A stretch of 64,000 bases of DNA, taken from the NCBI GenBank assembly GCA_025331565.1, contig JAFREQ010000062.1:1026501-1090500 (forward strand), in the 5' to 3' direction. The DNA comes from Holacanthus passer. Its lineage: Eukaryota; Chordata; Actinopteri; Pomacanthidae. Below the pieces are notes generated by a model. It did no database searches. It saw only the letters and a program-made list of their open reading frames with translations, and had not been told where the DNA came from. Position numbers and translations under genes: made by a program. Shown in pieces: positions 25,282-57,551 of this stretch. Every line of letters begins with the position of its first letter. Positions within the stretch are counted from its first letter, which is position 1.

Positions 25282-28200
25282 AACCTTGGCCATGCCGATA
25301 GAGCTGGCGTTAATCTCAGTGATGCCCTGGTTGGTTTTGTCTCCTCTCTCCCACATCCCATAATCCTGAAGAAGAAGAAGAAGAAGAAGAAGAAGCATTT
25401 ATTGTTCCAGGAAAATGGTTCAAGGAATTTAAGGTCCAATCATTAGAAGCTCAGTTGTGTGTTTTGTTTTGAGGCTGTTGATGATGAATGAACACTTACA
25501 GCCACTTTGTAAGCTGCCTCAATGTAGAACATGAGATTCTGAACTACGTCCACTTCATCCTGGGTGTAGACGATGTGGAGACCTGGTGCACACACGCAAA
25601 CACACAAACAGTCAACATATTGAGCTATTTAACAGTCACTTAACTGATGCTTAACACTTCACGCGTAAAAATGACAGCTGCATGTTTACCAGATGCAGTC
25701 ATCTGAGCGAGGAAGAAGAGGAAGAGCGAGGTGGCGTCGACCTGCAGGTGACCCCACTGGTCGTCTCCAACAACAGTAGCACAGGTCCTGGTGTCGTACT
25801 TGGCGTGGAGCGAGTCTGAGGTGCTTCTGCTGTATTTAAACTTCTCCACCTTATCCAGCTAAACAGGGGAAAAGGGACAATTTATATGGTGAGAAGAAAT
25901 GTGCCAACAGCTACAGATGATATTTTATATTGTGCTATACATCCTTTAATATCTCAGATTGTAGACAACATACCTGCCTCATTATGCACTGGAGGATACC
26001 TCTCATCAGCTTCACCACACTCTAGAGAGACACAGATGGTTAAATGTCTACATTTTCAACTCATCACTCCTGGTGTCCAGGCACAGAATCATCAGCAGAG
26101 AGGAAGGAGCCGCACCTGCTCCAGTTCGTAGGCCTTGGCCTTGTCTTCATCCCGGTCAGCGTTCTTCCTGTAGGCCAGACTCAGGGCCCACACAGACAGG
26201 ATGCTGTAAACATTGTCTCGGACCCAGGCGTGCGGCTGATCTGGGCTGCCCGGCAGAAGACCTGTTACTGGATCCTGTCAGACACACAGAGAGGTCAAAG
26301 GTCAGCAGTTAACACAAACTAATGAGATGCTTCAGTTAGTGTAATGTAGAGGTAAACAGCTTCAGTGTGTGCATATCGACTGGTTTTATTACTTTGAGGG
26401 ACTCCCCAATTTTGTTTTCATGTAGTATTCCAGGACGTAAAACTGCAACTAGCTATTATTTTCATTATTGGTTGATGTGCTGATTATTTACCCAATTCAT
26501 TGTTTGGTATATTAAATGAAACGTGAGAAAATAGAGAAAAATTACCTTCACAAGAGTAAGAAAAACAAAAATTCAAAAAAAAAAAATTCATACTTCCCAT
26601 TTCCCATCAGCCCCATTGTGTGCTGTTGCAAAGCGGATGTTTATAACCATTATACACAATTCCAAATGAAGCAATGTGGGTTGAAACTGTGAAGTTGAAA
26701 CTATGCAGCAGGCTCAGGAAGTGCAATGAAAGTTAAACAACATATAAACACAGATTTTTCTTCTCTGTAGTTCCTGTTGGGCCTGAAGGGCCACGAAACA
26801 ATCCCGTCTCCTGATGCTTAAGTTCTATATTGTTCTTTTGTTACAGCTGACTGAGGCAGCTCTTTCAACATCGAGTCAGGTTTCATCACTAACAGTGAGA
26901 ATTTACACACAAAGTGGCTTCTGGGTAAGTTGCACAAATACACCAGTGAGACATGTTACCTTTGCTTCTCCATGGAAAAGTCAAACCAGGGAGATTTATG
27001 TGTTTAGAGAAGCATGTGTTGAGTTATTTTACTCATGAAACAGGCTGCTGAAAGGCCACACAACGCAGATCTCTGGCTAAGACACATATTAACCTCCAAG
27101 TGCCGAATCACCACTGACAGACAGATAAATTACTGTCAATACATTCATTACTCTTAACCATCTGACTCCTGGCTGACGGCTGCAGAAAGTCTCTCACTGC
27201 TCCAGTCATTAGTGCAGTGATCCATCTGAGCACTGAGCCGGATACAACTGCAGACTGGCTGGACGCCATTTGGGACAGATTCAAAGGACACTTCACACCG
27301 ACTGCCTCCACCTCCATTTTCCTTTTGAAGCTTTTAGAGAACTACAAAATGTAGAGGACAGATAATTAACTCCCAAACCTCTGGACCACCTCGTCCTCTT
27401 CTCCTTGGTGTCTTGATCAACTTCATAACAATCTAAAATTCAAAGCACAACCAATACAAAAGCACAAGGGTTTGTGTTCTGTGCTCAGCTCTTTCTGGAT
27501 GGAGTTTGTGTTTTATTTGATCTTCTCCCACCGGCCAAAAACACATAAGTCAGGAGGAAGAAAGGCTTTGCAGAGAGTCACAGTCCTGCCAAGTATTTTT
27601 ATTGTTCTATCTATTAAAGTCTTCAGTTTCTGACTGCAGTGGGCAGATTACTGCTGGCTGTTTTAAGGAGCACAGAAGATATGTGAGGTGGGTTTGTTAC
27701 TGCACTGGCATCTTTGTGAGGACCACATGTCATTTAGTTGTCACTTCTTTAAAGGGCTGTTTGAGGGTTTAGACTTGGTTGGTGTTCAGTTTAGATTAAA
27801 TTGAAGGTCAGGTTTGGGGTCTGGCATGTAGTTATTATGGTTCATGTACTGTACTTAAGGGTAACTACGACATACTTGCACTTTGCTCCACTACATTCAT
27901 CTGTTAACTTTAGCCACACTAACACAAAATATGATCAACAAGTAAATTATGATGTATGATAATAGGTTAGGACAAGACGTCATTGATCCCCGGGGGAAAT
28001 TCACTATCGGTCCAGCAGTTTATAAAGTTAGTTAGTTAATTAGTATTAGCTCCACCTTCACCAGCTACAACATTTAAAACACATTAATGCATCAGTAATT
28101 ATAATCGAATAATATACATTAGTCTGACCTTTCGGCACAATGAGTACTTTGATTTTACAACATGAAGTATATTTTAATGCTAATACTTTTAGTGTTAAGT

Positions 28201-28746
28201 ATAAGGTATGAGAACTTCTTCCAGCCCTGACTGTCAGTGTTACAGGTCAAAGAGTGTCTTAAACTCTATGGCCAAAAGTAAGTGGACCTTTAGTGGGACT
28301 GTCTGGGGGAGTTTGGACTGAGACCTTCACAGGGCTGAAGGGACATGTTAAAGCGTACAGTGATATTTTAGATTGCAGTGTGCAGCCAACTTTGTGGCAA
28401 CACTTACAAAATGACCTTGTGCACAAAACCAGGTCCATAAAGAAATGGTTGAGAAGTTGAGTCTCAAACCTCATCCAGCACCTCATTTAGGCTTTAGTGC
28501 CCAACATCAGGGGCCAAACTCTCTAATGAATGGAAATCCTGCAGCCAGGCTCCTAATCTTGTAGAGTCCTCCCAAGGAAGGTGGAGGCTGTTAGAGCTGC
28601 AGATTCATACACATGCTTTTAGAATAACACAATCACATGTATCTTTATATACATTTGACCACGTGATGCATGTTAATGAGGGTCTGCAGACTCTTTTATA
28701 ATGCATCAATGAGGACACACACTCTCACATGTAATGAGTGTGTGTG

Positions 28747-28781
<35 letters not shown>

Positions 28782-29041
28782 CTGACATGTTGCACAATGT
28801 GACTCCTGAAAGCATGAAAACATCAGAGTTCTGGCTCTGACTGAACAAGCTAACGTTACCTGCAACACAGGTGAGAAGAAGCTACTGTTTTCACTGACAG
28901 AGCAACTTTATTTAATTGTTAAAGTTTGTGAAATATATGTAGGAAACTCAGTTAAAGTCTTACTTGATGTCTCAGGATAGTTTGGTGGACAATCCGGGCG
29001 TAGTTGTCCAGTTTAACGCCCGAGTTGCTTCTGCTCCTCAT
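22620..29041 (-). CDS. PHKA1: Phosphorylase kinase regulatory subunit alpha, exons 1-12
   Basis: The start codon at 29041 opens MRSRSNSGVKLDNYARIV, as in mammals. Exons in order: 28964-29041, 26116-26274, 25974-26021, 25690-25858, 25500-25582, 25285-25365, 23960-24058, 23724-23870, 23467-23520, 23118-23240, 22906-23001 and 22620-22727, giving residues 1-415. This is the glucoamylase-like (GH15) N-terminal domain, with blocks such as HAWVRDNVYSILSVWALSLA, ATVVGDDQWGHLQVDATSLF, WERGDKTNQGITEINAS and ENIECEWPLFWTYLILDG. The protein is a regulatory subunit of the cytosolic (alpha beta gamma delta)4 kinase that activates glycogen phosphorylase. PHKA1 (muscle type) rather than PHKA2 is chosen mainly from the HDAC8 and CITED1 neighbourhood. 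Exon 6 has a weak donor (GTTCAT). Confidence 0.95.
23600..23665. repeat. Dispersed AT-rich repeat fragment
   Basis: CAGTTATTTGAAAAATGAATAGAAAGATTAGTTAATAGTTGCAGCC resembles the end of the teleost interspersed repeat also seen at 26430-26560. Short intronic fragment. Confidence 0.4.
24606..24653. repeat. (TG)n microsatellite
   Basis: A nearly pure TG run with two GC interruptions near its end. It lies in the PHKA1 intron between exons 6 and 7. Confidence 0.93.
25248..25278. repeat. (TG)15 microsatellite beside PHKA1 exon 6 donor
   Basis: On the transcript strand a CA run begins about six bases after the exon 6 donor GTTCAT. Confidence 0.95.
25368..25394. repeat. (GAA)9 forming PHKA1 exon 6 acceptor tract
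   Basis: Nine GAA units on the plus strand read (CTT)9 on the transcript and run straight into CAG, so the repeat itself is the polypyrimidine tract. Confidence 0.95.
26430..26570. repeat. Dispersed teleost repeat (GCAACTARYGATTATTTTCATTAT family)
   Basis: GCAACTAGCTATTATTTTCATTATTGGTTGATGTGC, then TTCATTGTTTGG and AAACGTGAGAAAATAG, follows the usual order of a very common fish interspersed repeat. Orientation plus. Lies in PHKA1 intron 1. Confidence 0.55.
27840..28235. repeat. Dispersed repeat with CTCCACTACATT core
   Basis: TTTGCTCCACTACATTCATCTGTTAAC, then ACATTAATGCATCAGTAATTATAAT and CACAATGAGTACTTTGATTTTACA, is the order of a frequent teleost repeat. A second copy lies at 58075-58330 with the same blocks. 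At 27965-28015 there is a LINE-tail-like ATTGATCCCCGGGGGAAATTC segment. Confidence 0.55.
28263..28640 (+). mobile_element. Fossil Tc1/mariner-type transposon fragment
   Basis: It opens CTCTATGGCCAAAAGTAAGTGGAC, a familiar end of Tc1-like elements in fish. It continues through a decayed transposase region still readable as CTTGTGCACAAAACCAGGTCCATAAAGAAATGG and CCCAACATCAG, then AAGGTGGAGGCTGTTAGAGC. The frame is broken by many changes and the right terminal repeat is missing. Lies in PHKA1 intron 1. Confidence 0.65.
28740..28781. repeat. TG/GA microsatellite
   Basis: A TG run followed by a short GA run in PHKA1 intron 1. Confidence 0.85.
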
Positions 29042-30711
29042 GGCGACTTTTAGCGGCTCACTTCAAGTTTTCAGGAACAAAAACGAGCTAATTCCTCGAC
29101 ATCAAACTCATTTCTTCGCTTCTCTGAAGCCCAAAGAGCAGAAAGAGGAGGCCAGCCTTCAGAGAAGCTGCTGCCCGGCTGTCAGAGAGCAGCAGATCCG
29201 ACAGGAGCCGAAACCTGAAGCTGCGGAAAGCTAGTGACAGGAAGCGGAAGCAGGACAGGAAGTTTACAGGTGTTGCCTTCAAAATAAAGGTAGGTTGGAA
29301 ACGAACTACGCAAGTGCATTTTCAGTTTTTAAGAGTCTGGTTTTAAAAGTCGGATCTCATCTCATTATAATTTTAACATACAATGTCCTAACATTTGTCA
29401 GTTTATAGGCCAAGAAAAATTAACAAGTGCATGACTTTTATGAAATTAAATTAAATACAACTCTAAATTTTCCATACAACAATTTATTCCTGGCAAATAA
29501 TAGAAAATTCCTAGAAATCAGCTTTTAGACCGCCATCTCAAACATACCTGTTTTTATAGAAATGAATTTTGACTTTTACAGAATATACACAGAGATATAA
29601 GTGTAAGACAATGCAAGACACATATTTTTTTTGACCTGCTTCATGATGTAAGGGAGAACAAACTGGTGATGTAAAGTTAAGCTGATTTCATACACAATCA
29701 AATATCATCATTGTGTCCTTGCATCCCCAAATGATGTAGTCAGTCAACCTGCTTTCACCAAGTTATACATGCATTTTTAAGCTACACCAATTAGTTAGTT
29801 AGAAGATTAACAAAAGTTGCGTTTTGATTCACTGTACATTTACTGATTTATTTTTGCTGTATTGTCACTGTAGTATTTTGCATCAGTGCTCAATTGCGTT
29901 AATAGATACTTATTTTGACGTCTTTCACCGGAAATGCTATTTTTCATTGTATATAACTTGACACTTGTGCAACCACTTGTATGCAGTTTGCACAATGTGA
30001 CAGAATAAAGTTTACTATTCAACCAGGAAGCAAATGGAGGAATAAACTGTAAACACCAGTGAACCAACACATAAAGCATATTTACTCTTCTATCACTTTG
30101 TTTGAAATACATTCTTTTTTGGAGCAATTTTGTGGCAAACAGGACGCAAATGTGTTGATATTCAGAAGAATCTTTACATTTGGTTTAAAATCAAAAGTTT
30201 TTTGGCAAAAATCTGTTGACTAGAAATGTATTAGTTTATTAGTTAGTTAATTGTTATTAGTTTTATTAACTCAAACTCGTTTGAAACGTTCACTACTTTA
30301 GAGAAAAGTGAAAAGACTACATAGAGTCCCAGAATGCTTTGCGCTCCGTTTTTTTTTCCCGGGTGCGTTCCACTAAAACAAACGTCCGCCCTCGGAACGA
30401 AGATTCGCTGTTTGTGTCCGGTACAAAGCAGCTCTTCCTCTTCAACAAAAATCGTCGAAATATGTTTATTTAAAACCAGATAAAATCGACATAGAGTGTA
30501 AATTTTTAAAAATACTTTATCATGTCGTGTTCCCGCTAACCGAGAAAAAAACCCGGCGTTTCACACAGTCTATGTTTTGAACTGACTTTCCGGGGGGGAA
30601 TGTTGACGGTGTGACACCAGACTTGGGAAGAAGACGCCGCTCGCTTCTCTTCACTGTTGTTTTTTTTTATCTCCATTCTCCGTCTCGTTATTGATATTTT
30701 AACGGTTGTAA
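29042..30711. promoter_or_regulatory. Head-to-head promoter interval PHKA1 / HDAC8
   Basis: The two start codons are 1.67 kb apart and point away from each other. Near PHKA1 there are three GGAA-type ETS motifs on the plus strand between 29240 and 29262. Near HDAC8 (30330-30420) the sequence is GC- and CpG-richer, with a ZNF143-like motif at 30327-30337. The middle (29300-30280) is AT-rich with no feature I can name. Neither side has a clear TATA box. Confidence 0.6.
30316..30337 (+). promoter_or_regulatory. ZNF143/THAP11-like promoter motif
   Basis: TCCCAGAATGC at 30327-30337 is an exact match to the core of the ZNF143 (SBS) element. ACTACA, normally two bases upstream of the core, is present at 30316-30321 but five bases upstream. 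Position about 375 bp before the HDAC8 ATG fits a housekeeping promoter. Confidence 0.45.
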
Positions 30712-50727
<20,016 letters not shown>

Positions 50728-51365
50728 GAGTCAGCAGCCTCCTCCTCCTCCTCCACACACACACACCATTTCCAAACCAGGTCGACGCTCGGTGGCTTTA
50801 ATGAAGACAATATGGAGCAGACCCCTTCGGCCCCGAGGCACGGGGCGAACGAGGCAGGAAAAAGAGAGCGAGAGAGGCTTTTGGAAAACATTAGCTGAGT
50901 GTTTCCAGGGGAAAACAGTTTAATAAGGGGAGGGGGGGTGATGTGGTTTCTGTACAATGTTCACTGTTTTTAATCCTTTTGTTTTTTTGGAAAAGGTATG
51001 TGAGTTTGTGTGAATGAGAGAGTTTGTGGCGAGTGCAGTGTGGATATGTAAAACTGAGCTACAGTCGGTGCACCCAGAGTTTCTGGTCTCAAGGGAAGCA
51101 TTTGTGTATCAGTCGGAGACATTTTCAGCTAAATGGAAAAACAGATTTGTCAGGTGTCTGGTTTCACCTTCACCCCGGTGCTGCTGTGATTTTAGCCCCC
51201 TGAGGACAGATAAGCACTAAAACAGACAAAAAGCCAACGTTCCCCAAACGCCTCGTTATGCTTGTAAAAAAGAGTTTCTGAACAGGCCTGTAAGTCTGTG
51301 AAATGAATTTTCCAAGTATTGAGAAACTTTGGTTTACAAATAAACAGTTTGGAAAATAGCCGGTT
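50728..51365 (+). other. HDAC8: HDAC8 3' UTR with polyadenylation signal
   Basis: After the TAG at 50725-50727, the first AATAAA on the plus strand is at 51339-51344, predicting a 3' UTR of about 0.63 kb. Immediately after the stop comes a CTCCTC run followed by a short CA run. Confidence 0.6.
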
Positions 51366-53436
51366 TCACATCATGGAAGTTGATTTGTTCAGCCACATTG
51401 TTTTGAGCCCCGGGCAAAATCTGCAAATTAAACATCTGGACAGAGTTTGGAATTTTAAATGAAAAATATGCGGGGGAAAGTTAAAAAGGATGACAACAAA
51501 GATTACATGGACTTTTAGGAGGTTTTAGATAAAAGCATGTGTCTCAAACTGGTCTGGCAGAAGACAGACAAACATGGCTGCTGCTCGAGAGATTGACAGA
51601 CGCAGGGTTTTTTATAGAAGAACATGTTTTCTTTACAAGTCTTGAAATGTTTGAGGGTCACTAAAAAGTTTGGTTTTATTCTCAGCTGCTGGATCATATG
51701 TCTCATTGTGTTTAATAGGCACTTCCACTACACAGTTTATCACTAATAACACTGACAGGAATCTTTCTTTTTGGAAACTGGAAAATGGAGAAATGGTCTG
51801 TAGTTGCCTTCAAGTGCAGCTGTTCTCTGCAAAGTCTGTTAATGCATCACAACAGATTGCAGTTGCATTCTTATTGTAGGTTGTTTAAATCCCTGAACAG
51901 TTCTAAAAACAGACGCAAAGTGCATCTGATTATTTCCATGTCTGCAGAAGTTTGGAAAACAGAAAAAGCTTCTTTAATCCCGCAGCTGTAGTGTTTGTGA
52001 TGTGGCACGTTAGTCACATCGCGCAGCTCAAACCGCTGCACATCAAACTGAACAGTGACCAGAATCTTCAAATCCTCTAATGAAGCTGAGGCACATGTGG
52101 GATTTTGACACGAGTGGAAAAACAAGTAAAAGGCGGCTCAGTGTTTGCAGCATCACAGAAATGTTTGAAAAATGAATTGGATCCGTTTTTGGATTTGAGG
52201 TCGCAGCAATAATCTGAAAGACTGCATCAATCAGTCCCAGTGTTTCGAGCCAAATGACTTTTAAATAAGCTCATTTTTAACCATAGAAACAATACGGCTT
52301 TCAACAGCATGTTGCGGTTTCCCCCAGACTCCATCTTTCATTTCTTCAAACTCCATCTGCTGTAAAATGTGGTTGAAAGAGCCAGAAAAAAATTGAAAGT
52401 GGATCTTGAGTAATTTTTTTTTTTTAAACTACTAAAACTTTGTTAACTGAAAACATTAAAAACTATTACTTGTTACTTTTGACTACTTCTTTTTTGTTCT
52501 TTTGTTTTTATTTTTAGGTTTTCGAAAACCTGAAGGACGACTCTGCCTCAGTTATCTTTAACAAGCAGCTGACTGAAAAAGTAGAGGTATAATATCGGCA
52601 CATTATCGGTGTATGAAAGCTTTAAAATGAAATATCAGTGTCGGCCTGGAATGAACGTTTCTGCTGATGTGACTGATGAGACGACGCTTTGATTGTCGGA
52701 AACAGATATCAAAGTTGCTGTTTGCGATGATTGGTCAAGTTCAGTCATGTGACAAGGAGCCAAATAATTATCCATCTTCAGAGCCGTCATCCCGATCATT
52801 ACAAAGAGAAACAGGCACCAGTGAAAAAAACCTGTCAGCAGCAGTTTTGTTAATTTTTGAACATTTTGAAAAGCTGAGTATTTTTTATCTGTGGGTCGTC
52901 ATGATAAAAGCTACAGGAGAGATTTGATGTTCTCTGCAATTAGCTGAGAAAATTCCAACGTGGTGCATCCGTATCAAAAAGAAAACGACAATGTTTACTT
53001 CCCAAATATATGAATGAGAGAACACTTTTCACAACTTATCAGTCATTTGATCAAAATCTTCAAATCCACTGCAGAAATCTTGTGGAGGAATATTTTAGGA
53101 TTCATTCATCAAATTGTGTAAACTGTTTGGCTTTGTATGTTTCTGAAGAACTGAATGAGTTTTTTTCAAACTGTTGCCGTGTTTTGATGAACGTACCACG
53201 GGCGTTTGTTGAAATAAAATACAGGAGGGCATGTTGTTGTCATGTGTCTCTGCGGCGTTTTAAGCAGTGATTTATGCAGTGTGGGCTGGTTAATAGAGGC
53301 TTTAATGGAGAGCGTTTGAAAGAGGAACCACAAATGTCGGGCAGTTTCCTTTAGAAGTGATGTTCCTCAAATTAATGGCCTGGAAATTCACACCAAATGT
53401 AGGAGTCACCAGTTGGAGCTGGCATGTGCTGCACAG

Positions 53437-53438
<2 letters not shown>

Positions 53439-53492
<54 letters not shown>
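53439..53492. repeat. (GT)27 microsatellite
   Basis: Pure GT run of 54 bp in the HDAC8-CITED1 interval. Confidence 0.96.
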
Positions 53493-53493
<1 letters not shown>

Positions 53494-54976
53494 AGGATTC
53501 CCTGTGATCTTTATGAACACTGCTGCGGTCACCGCGGCGGTTTGAGCCCAACGTAGCCGAAGCAAATGAAACTCATTACACTGTTTACGAGTTCGGAAAA
53601 GGAGAGACGATTGAAATTCTATCTCATAAACTGGGTGGGGGGGTTTACACAATGCCGGGCATGGGGCTGTAAACATGAGAGACGTGAGAGACTTGTGTGT
53701 GTTTATGTAGTTTTCTTTGCTCTGCGGAGTCAAATTAGAAAAAGTCGGGGGGCCCCGGGAGGATTCAGGGCACCGCCGGAATTCATGGATTGCGTTTTCA
53801 CAAAAGGCAAAAGAAGATCGTGTTCCATCGTGACCCATAAAATCCTGTTTTAGAGGGAAGCTCGACCTTTTGGTTGTTTACTTACCAAAAAATACCAAAA
53901 ATCTTTGAAAGCGATGCATCTCTTGGTCTCATGTTTCCAAAGTTCTGTTGCTATATGTGTGTTTATTCGAATCGTCTTGCCAAACACCTCAGAATCAGCT
54001 TTACCAGCCAAGTGTGTGTTCACACACGAGGAATTTGACTCCGACAGCAGTTTTCATCCGAAGACGAAAAAGCTGAAGGTAAACACAAACATTACACCAC
54101 GATTTATGTCCAACGTTGACTGCCAGCACAAAAGGAGTGTTGCTTCAATACAGTGAGGTGTAAAACTAAGGATGGATGAGATGCAGGAGACCAGAGTTCA
54201 TGTTCTGCCACAAACCTGCAATTAACTTGAGCCTTTCTACTAACTCTGACTGAATCTTTCCTTAACCTTAGCCATCCTCCTTTTGCCACAACCACAGTCG
54301 TTCTCTAGCTTTAACGAATTTGCCATGCGTACAGTAAATATTGTAGAACGAGGCATTGGACATAATTAATATGTCATTACACGTAGTCCGGGGTTTGAGG
54401 AATTGTCCATATCAGCGTTTTTGTTGTATGTTGTTTTGTATGTCTGGACAAATGGACTTCCCCCAGAGACGGGCTTACAGGGCTATTTCGGTAACTTGGC
54501 TGAGTAAAACCGAGAAAAACCCAGAACCCCTTAATTTGTAAACATATTTCCAGGTTTTAACTCAGCAGATTTGCCTCTTGAAATAACATCAGGACACAGA
54601 TCTTAGAGATTATAAAACAATACAAGAATGACCTTTAGAATATTTTCCATGTGCCCAGTCGAACCCTTCAGGCCTCAGTTTGCGTCAAACAAACGTTGTC
54701 CGACCACGTCTGAAGGCAAAATGTTCCACAATCAAAGGTGAAATCCTGCTGTCTGCATTACTCCCAAATGTCTCTCCAAGAAATCAGCATCTGTTACATG
54801 TGTTCGTTGTCTCGAAGCGATGTCTCCTCGAAGGCTTTACCGCTGTCGCACATTCAACAAGTGACAGAAGTAGAGAAAAGAAAGTTAAAACCTTGGAGTG
54901 AAGTAGTTGGGATTGTTGGATTGTCCCTTCGAATGCCGACATCGGAAGGTGGTTCTAGGTGCAGTTTGACAGTCTG

Positions 54977-54991
54977 ACCAGCAGAGGGCTT
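54977..54991 (+). promoter_or_regulatory. CTCF-like motif
   Basis: ACCAGCAGAGGGC matches the CTCF core CCASYAGRKGGC exactly. Forward orientation, between HDAC8 and CITED1. Confidence 0.4.
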
Positions 54992-55689
54992 TAGCATGTT
55001 TTTACTGAACCAAGTTGGCAAAAATTTAACCACTTTTCATGAGTTGCTAGCAGGTATTTTTGAAATAAAGTGCTGATAACCAACAAAAAAAAAGGACAGG
55101 GAAATTTACTAGCTGTAAAAAAAACCCTTTTGTGACCTTTAGTATTTGACTCTAGTTTGTTCTTGTGTCATCTAATTGGTCAGAAATGAGACAAACGTTG
55201 GCTCATTGAAGAGTTTTATCATCGGACGACAGTCTGTTTCCAGTCAGGATACAGTACATGTTGCATAACTCTTGTCCACACGCAGCCCTGTTTGCATGGA
55301 ATTTAGATTACATAGAGACAAGATTATGGAGCTTTTCTGTCACTTTAAAATCCCACATAAACCGGCCGAGTGATGCAACGTATCCTGTGAGGGAAAAACG
55401 ATCTTCCACAGTACGGTGAAGACAGAGGATCCCTGCCAGCGCTGAGCTGTAATTTGTCTTTGGCTCAGACTCTCTTCCTCTAGACGCATGCATATTTAGT
55501 TTTTCCGATAAGAAAATGGAAGGACGCCGTTGGAATCTATGGAGTAACGTTTTGGACGAGTGGACTCAATCAAAAGGTGCTGAGTTGTAAAGTCTTAGTC
55601 CAGGACTCTGGTGACTTCAGCTAATTTTTGTTATCCTTGGATGCTCTATTGGTTTCATTAAACCTCTTCATGATACTTGTCAAAAGTTC

Positions 55690-56560
55690 CTCATTCTTTT
55701 CCTGTGACGTCCATGTTGATCACAAAATGTTCCACAGTGAGAAACATCAGAAGTGCAGCTAAACAAGTGGCTTCATGCAGGTTCTCATTTCCTCCTCTGG
55801 TTTGGATTGAACACACCTTTGCTGCTCCATGATAGAAAAGTTTTCCAACGACTTTTATGCAAATCAGCAGCGGGGCCCCTTCACCACTCAGCCGGTGCTT
55901 TGAATAGAGCATCATTTGACCCTCGTCGTTGATTAGTTTAGATAAACCAGAGGCTCGTCCTTCCTCTTCCTCTGTTTCTCTGTGGTTCCTGCTGGGTAAA
56001 GACTTTGCCAGCTGCGCTAACATTTGCATAAGTCCTGTAAAGCCTGTTTGAATTTGGGGAGTTTTCCAAAACAGATTGTATCTACTTAAGGAGAAAAGAA
56101 AGAGAGTTGGTGTCTCTAAAATAGTTTTTAAAGGTTTCATCACCTTCTCGTCCAAATCCACCAACCCTGCGACAAAAGTCTGGTTCGCCCGCCGGCAGTT
56201 TGACCAACATGCCATAATTATTTGTCTGCTAAGATGGAAATCACAAACGGTTTGTTTGATTTGCATAACGTCTCCCTCGGGGGGAACAAAGCTGCGGGGG
56301 CCTCCGTCCATACATCCTCCTCCTCATCAACATGTGAAGTGTCTGCGGTCAATGGCGGAGGGGATTTACTCGCACAATAAAGACAGATGCCACCTTTTAT
56401 CTGCTTAACGGAAGAGAGGCCGAGCGCGTGGCACTTGACCGCGCCGACGCATGTTGTTGGCGCGTAATGACGTCCTCGATCCCACAGACTATTGAGATGA
56501 ATGGCGACGAGTGGTGAATGGACTTGTTCTTTTTTAGCAGGACGTGGGGGAGGGACAGAA
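55690..56560. promoter_or_regulatory. Candidate enhancer island with two octamer sites
   Basis: A GC-elevated, microsatellite-free block. ATTTGCATAA, an octamer/POU-type site, occurs twice in the same orientation (56022-56031 and 56259-56268). An inverted GC pair (CGCGCC ... GGCGCG) spans about 56441-56465, followed by TGACGTC near 56468. Long open frames across it show low stop density but no domain. This is inference from composition and motifs only. Confidence 0.3.
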
Positions 56561-57501
56561 GAGGGACTTTTTTTGGGGGATGAATTGCTGGAGGTTCCCC
56601 AGCGACACTTTGGGTGATTTTTTCTTTTTCCCCAAACAGCCTTTGTTTGTCCCTTATGAATAAAATAGGCTGAATCGACCCGGTGGAGACGAGAAGCTCT
56701 GTCTGAGCTGCTCCTGGTGAAACTTTTAAACATTTAAACAGGCCGATCCTGTGACCACGGACGCTCGGTGATCAAGTCTGATACCTGATATTTAGAAGAA
56801 AGTAGAGTTAGAATCAGCTTTTTCCTCTAATGATACTGGAACAGGAGGGTCTGATGTGAAGGAGGAATGAAAATGAGATTGATTGACAAGAGGAAATTGA
56901 TTTGTGGCAGAAGAAGAGAAAAAGAAATGCAGTTTGGAAACTTATGAGCAGAATCTTCAAAAGCATATGAATGAAAAAGTTTTAAATTGTGTGTTTTTAT
57001 CCTGTGACGTGTTTTATTTTTATATATAACATTCAGATGTTTTCATGGTATTTATTGTCTTTCTGCATTGTTTTGGATTTTCTCTTCCCACATAAATAAC
57101 TTTTGTTAAATCTCTTCTGTCTTTGTTTTGTGCATAATTCCATAAGTATGTTCTGCATATTGTTTTACGACAGAGTAAAACCGAAGCAGACCAAGTTGTG
57201 TGACCAATTACACCAAATAAAAGTGCGATAAAATAAAACACACTTTGAGTTTTAAGTGGTTGATATTAGTAAATGAAGCAAGACTGTTGAATTGACTTTT
57301 GCTCAGGTGTCACCTTGTGTTTAAAAGGCGTTAAATGTCCATGAGAAACACGTCGTACACAAACTGTGATCAAACATGATCCCTCATGTTTCAACCCTCG
57401 ACCGACCCGACATAATGAATCATTCAGTACATATTCATCAGTGTCTAATCACATGAGGACACAAGGAGAACATGTAGTTATGCAAATCATTCACAGACCA
57501 C

Positions 57502-57505
<4 letters not shown>

Positions 57506-57549
<44 letters not shown>
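57506..57549. repeat. (CT)22 microsatellite
   Basis: Pure CT run. It is responsible for an arginine-glutamate repeat in a minus-strand open frame. Confidence 0.95.

Positions 57550-57551
<2 letters not shown>

Noticed and set aside
55691..56733. Minus-strand frames of 206 and 171 codons
   Set aside because: No domain, no splice signals linking them and atypical composition. Kept only as a sign of a possible regulatory island.
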